Assembly: GCA_966210515.1 (NCBI GenBank)
Contig: CBIHLM010000001.1
Coordinates: forward strand, 62,001-126,000
From: Paradesertivirga sp966210515
GTDB taxonomy: Bacteria > Bacteroidota > Bacteroidia > Sphingobacteriales > Sphingobacteriaceae
Length of the DNA stretch: 64,000 nt
Reading direction: 5' to 3'
Of this stretch, positions 60,892 to 64,000 are shown in pieces. How positions within the stretch are numbered: the stretch's first letter is position 1; every line of letters begins with the position of its first letter. Under the pieces are notes generated by a model that did not search any database, was not told the origin of the DNA, and worked only from the letters and a program-made list of their open reading frames with translations. Position numbers and translations under genes: made by a program.

Positions 60892-63519
60892 CTAATAAGT
60901 TAAAGTTATCCCCGCGCCATAACCCATATCGCTGTCGTAATGCGTTGACAGGGCAAAGTATTTAGACAAGGCATACCGTAATCCGCCCATATATTCTTTA
61001 TCTGTATTGCCCATGATTTTTGCTCTAAGTCTGCTCGTCAGTGGAATATCCTCCCGCATTAACTGAAAACGCAACTTCCCTTTACTGTCAATTCTTGCTT
61101 CAGAATTAATCAAAAAGGGCAAAGTATATTGTATACCGGCTACCAGCGCTTTCCGGTTATTTTGATTGGTAAGCTGCCCAAACAGGTTTTTTTCACTTTC
61201 GTTCGACATCGGATTAGAATGGTAATCGAATCCGATAAACGGAAACCACCATTGCATTTTACCAAGGTAGCGCCCAAAATAGGTTTCGCTTTCGTAACCA
61301 TGTTCAGACTTTAAACCAATCCGCCATTCTGTGGATAATTGATAACGTGTATTGGCTAGCATGGCTTCGCCGTCGCTCCCATTACTTTCTAAGCCTGCCA
61401 CCGCCATAAAATGGAACCTGCGGTCGTCCGATCTAAACTTTCGTTGCGCCAGTTTAGCATCGGGCAGATCCGGATTTGGGGGAGAATTGACATAACTGAA
61501 TACATTTCCCATGCCGCTCATCATGTGGTAAAGTATATGACAATGGAAAAACCAGTCGCCACTTTCTGTGGCTGCAAACTCTAAAGTGTCTGTTTCCATT
61601 GGCATGATGTCGATAACATTCTTCAACGGTGCATATTCTCCTTGTCCGTTTATCACTCTGAAATCATGTCCGTGCAGGTGCATAGGATGCCTCATCATGG
61701 AATTGTTGAACATTATTATCCGCACATTCTCTCCCTTTTTGATAAGAATTTTATCCCATTCGGAAACCGTCTTATCGTCGATTGTCCACACATATCGATT
61801 CATATTTCCGGTCAGTTCGAAATTAAACACTCTAAGCGGACCAGGTCTTAAGGTGGTTTTCTCAGGAGCTTTTAACATGCTATAATTCAGCGTAACCAGA
61901 TCCTGACCACCAGCCATATCCATCCCGTGCATTGCATGCATATCGTGTCCGCCTGTTTGTTCAGCTTTTTCCATGGTGTCTGCTTCCATGGCTTCGTCAT
62001 CTCCCGCATCCATGTCGACTATTTCATCAGGCTTTTCTTTTGATCTTCCATACTGCTCTCCGGTAACTTCCGGATACATGACACTGTTCATATCCATGCG
62101 CTGGTTACTCATGTCCATGCCCATCGGCTCCATGTCGCCGTTCATTTTCATCATGCCGTTCATCATCTTCATACCTTCGAAGTATTTAAGTTTACCTAAA
62201 GGTTTGGCTGGCATTTTCATCCCGCTTCCCAGCCAAAGCGAGGTGGATTTTGTACGATCTTCGGCAGTAGCCAAAAACTCATAACTCATATCCCCGGGAA
62301 CAGTAACAATCACATCATAAGTCTCGGCAGGAGCAATAATTAAACGGTCGACCTCAACCGGCTGAACATCATTACCATCATTAGCAACAACAGTCAATTT
62401 ACCGCCAGAATATGTTAACCAGAAATAGCTTGACGCCCCGCCATTCACAATACGAAGCTTCACCTTATCTCCTCCCTTAAATCGGGAATATTGTATGGCC
62501 GGCTTGCCATTTGTTAAAAATTTCTCGTAAAACACGTCACTTACATCCATCGCAGTCATGCGCTTCCACTCATTCTTCAACTTGGTTTTAAAATACCCTT
62601 TGGCAATTGCCTCTCCATAACTTTGGGTCGCGCCTTTTTTTATAGCAAACCAATCCGTAGCGCTATGCAGCGAGCGATCCACTTCCATGGGATTCATATC
62701 CGTCCAATCGCTTATCACAACAGGGATTGCGGGAATCTCAGGTTCATTCGGCTTATTGAAGATCAATGCTCCATACATTCCACTCTGCTCCTGAACCATC
62801 GTATGACTATGATACCAATACGTTCCATTCTGAATAATCGGAAACTTATACAGGTAAGTAGAATGAGGTTTAATGGGCATCTGTGTGAGATAAGGCACAC
62901 CATCAAAACGATTCGGCAGGAACACCCCGTGCCAATGGACTGAGGTTTCTGCATCCATTTTATTGTGAACATAAATTTCCGCAGTATCTCCTTGGGTAAA
63001 TGTTAATGTTGGTGCCGGAATACTTCCGTTAATAGCAATCGCTTTTCTATTTTTTCCGGTAAAATTCACAGTGGTATCGTTCACATATAGATCATAGCGG
63101 ACTGTTTTGGGCTTGTACACCGGTCCGGGACTTTCCACTTTATGTCCGGCCTTTTCCACCTCCTTTCTTTTAGCGGCTTCATTTTGTACAGGGGCAGGTG
63201 CTTTTTTCGCTGCCGGACTTGCAGGCTTTTTTACCGGTGCCGCTTTTTTGGTTACCGGTGCAGGTTTGCTTGTCTTTTTTGGAGCTGTTTGTTTTTTAGC
63301 GGGTGCTTTTTTTGCAGGTGCTGAACTTTTATTTTTAACCAAACTCATTCCACATTTAGGACACTTACCAGGCTTATTGCTTATAACTTCGGGGTGCATC
63401 GGACAAGTGTAAACGTCTTGCAAGGCTAATGAATACGAAGAAATATCACTTTCGTGAGATTGAGCACCAGCTATCGTGTAACAGCTGAAAAAGATTATAA
63501 ATAAGAACAGGCGTATCAT
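60892..63519 (-). CDS. Multicopper oxidase with N-terminal metal-binding domain and C-terminal CopB-like barrel
   Basis: 875 residues with a signal peptide (to about 20). A heavy-metal-binding domain YTCPMHPEVISNKPGKCPKCGMSLV is at about 37-61, then a Lys/Ala/Pro-rich linker to about 125. Cupredoxin domains have all four copper motifs (HWHG, HSH, HPMHLHGH, HCHILYHMMSGM), with a Met/Asp-rich insert (MxGMxxM repeats). The last ~170 residues have a beta-barrel pattern like CopB (MQWWFPFIGFDY, GGLRYALSKYFAL). It would oxidise Cu(I) in the periplasm or outer membrane. It follows the haem-binding gene by 3 bases. Confidence 0.9.
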   Translation of the reverse strand: MIRLFLFIIFFSCYTIAGAQSHESDISSYSLALQDVYTCPMHPEVISNKPGKCPKCGMSLVKNKSSAPAKKAPAKKQTAPKKTSKPAPVTKKAAPVKKPASPAAKKAPAPVQNEAAKRKEVEKAGHKVESPGPVYKPKTVRYDLYVNDTTVNFTGKNRKAIAINGSIPAPTLTFTQGDTAEIYVHNKMDAETSVHWHGVFLPNRFDGVPYLTQMPIKPHSTYLYKFPIIQNGTYWYHSHTMVQEQSGMYGALIFNKPNEPEIPAIPVVISDWTDMNPMEVDRSLHSATDWFAIKKGATQSYGEAIAKGYFKTKLKNEWKRMTAMDVSDVFYEKFLTNGKPAIQYSRFKGGDKVKLRIVNGGASSYFWLTYSGGKLTVVANDGNDVQPVEVDRLIIAPAETYDVIVTVPGDMSYEFLATAEDRTKSTSLWLGSGMKMPAKPLGKLKYFEGMKMMNGMMKMNGDMEPMGMDMSNQRMDMNSVMYPEVTGEQYGRSKEKPDEIVDMDAGDDEAMEADTMEKAEQTGGHDMHAMHGMDMAGGQDLVTLNYSMLKAPEKTTLRPGPLRVFNFELTGNMNRYVWTIDDKTVSEWDKILIKKGENVRIIMFNNSMMRHPMHLHGHDFRVINGQGEYAPLKNVIDIMPMETDTLEFAATESGDWFFHCHILYHMMSGMGNVFSYVNSPPNPDLPDAKLAQRKFRSDDRRFHFMAVAGLESNGSDGEAMLANTRYQLSTEWRIGLKSEHGYESETYFGRYLGKMQWWFPFIGFDYHSNPMSNESEKNLFGQLTNQNNRKALVAGIQYTLPFLINSEARIDSKGKLRFQLMREDIPLTSRLRAKIMGNTDKEYMGGLRYALSKYFALSTHYDSDMGYGAGITLTY

Positions 63520-63522
63520 AAT

Positions 63523-63984
63523 TTAATTCTTTTTAAAGGAATGGTTCTGGATTTTCTCCAGCCACTGTATCAACAATTTTTTATCGTTTTCCGAAAGTTT
63601 CGCAGATCGATGAACCAAAGTATAAGACGGCAAAGGCATGGTCTCATCCTTTATACTTTCTGCTATTGCTTTTATTTTGCTTTTTTGCCTTCTGGGAGAG
63701 TAATCACCAAATTCATCAAAATTCAATTCAGATTTTCCTTCGCGGATATGCGAAGCCATCCACCATCCCAAAGGTTGTATATATGTATACCAGGGATAGC
63801 GGGTTGAATTACTGTGGCAATCATAACAGGAGTTTTTTAAGATCGCCTGAATGTTCGTTGGGACTGTATAAGCTTTGGTAATATCTAAGCTTTGAGTTGT
63901 TTTATTATTATGCTCTGGCCGGATGAACTGCAAAACGATTACTAAGACGAACACAGTAAATAAAATTTTTCGCCACAAGCTCAT
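63523..63984 (-). CDS. Haem-binding domain protein (single c-type haem)
   Basis: 153 residues. An N-terminal membrane anchor is at about 5-21, and one CxxCH motif in ILKNSCYDCHSN binds haem c. WWMASHIREGKSELNFDEFGDYS is typical of the family, and a distal Met in DETMPLPSY may be the second ligand. It is periplasmic and membrane-anchored. The operon with the multicopper oxidase suggests electron transfer or copper handling. Confidence 0.85.
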   Translation of the reverse strand: MSLWRKILFTVFVLVIVLQFIRPEHNNKTTQSLDITKAYTVPTNIQAILKNSCYDCHSNSTRYPWYTYIQPLGWWMASHIREGKSELNFDEFGDYSPRRQKSKIKAIAESIKDETMPLPSYTLVHRSAKLSENDKKLLIQWLEKIQNHSFKKN

Positions 63985-64000
63985 TATTAATTTAGCTCCT

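Noticed and set aside
1..64000. Insertion sequences, prophage, integrase or toxin-antitoxin genes
   Set aside because: No transposase, integrase, phage structural or toxin motifs were found on either strand.

Overview
The window comes from a Bacteroidota chromosome, most likely a Sphingobacteriaceae member (Pedobacter/Mucilaginibacter-like). The evidence is SusC/SusD pairs, a hybrid two-component regulator, a type IX secretion (T9SS) C-terminal signal, many SPII lipoproteins, weak Shine-Dalgarno use and AT-rich intergenic DNA. Family-level placement is inference; no rRNA or species marker is present.

Layout. (1) 1-3,470: accessory-looking, all on the minus strand. It has a partial, divergent FMN glutamate-synthase-like gene, a GreA/GreB-C domain gene, a tiny zinc-ribbon-like gene, a DUF488 pseudogene and three tiny ORFs (49-52 codons). 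The tiny ORFs share their last residues and sit next to GC hairpins. (2) 3,600-16,440: mostly housekeeping. It has tRNA-Lys, a LigT-like phosphoesterase, dinB, gmhB, clpB, a lipoprotein, a SRPBCC protein, pyrE, a NUDIX hydrolase, coaD, rsmD with DUF3822, a RecD-like helicase and a CHASE3 histidine kinase. (3) 16,840-20,980: a TonB receptor, a YfiR (DUF4154) protein and a CHASE8-like histidine kinase in one operon. This resembles YfiBNR signalling with a kinase in place of the diguanylate cyclase. (4) 21,000-23,230: small stress and envelope genes, including HPF/RaiA.

(5) 23,300-58,260: a large fructan (inulin/levan) utilisation locus. A 12-gene minus-strand operon runs from a sugar porter (start 40,845) through fructokinase, SusC, SusD, a DUF4960 surface binding protein, three GH32-type proteins, a GH91 inulin fructotransferase, another GH32 and a TlpA-like protein to a truncated UxuA. 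A separate 1,579-residue GH32 with a T9SS signal and three repeated Ig-like/jelly-roll units follows. Next come a PD40 lipoprotein and a divergent hybrid two-component regulator with a sugar-binding sensor, which resembles the fructose sensor BT1754. A second SusC/SusD pair with a LamG-GH32 enzyme lies on the plus strand. In the proposed scheme, secreted and surface enzymes cut fructan, SusCD imports oligomers, periplasmic GH32s release fructose, and the porter and fructokinase feed glycolysis. The regulator would sense periplasmic fructose. GH91 adds a possible route through difructose anhydrides.

(6) 58,400-64,000: a GH39-like glycosidase with an XRE-cupin regulator, then a haem-binding protein and a multicopper oxidase carrying an N-terminal metal-binding domain and a C-terminal CopB-like barrel.

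The strongest items for follow-up are the tiny-ORF/hairpin family at the left edge, the TonB-YfiR-kinase operon, and the GH91-containing dual-SusCD fructan locus, in which two GH32 enzymes have Glu in place of the usual nucleophile Asp.
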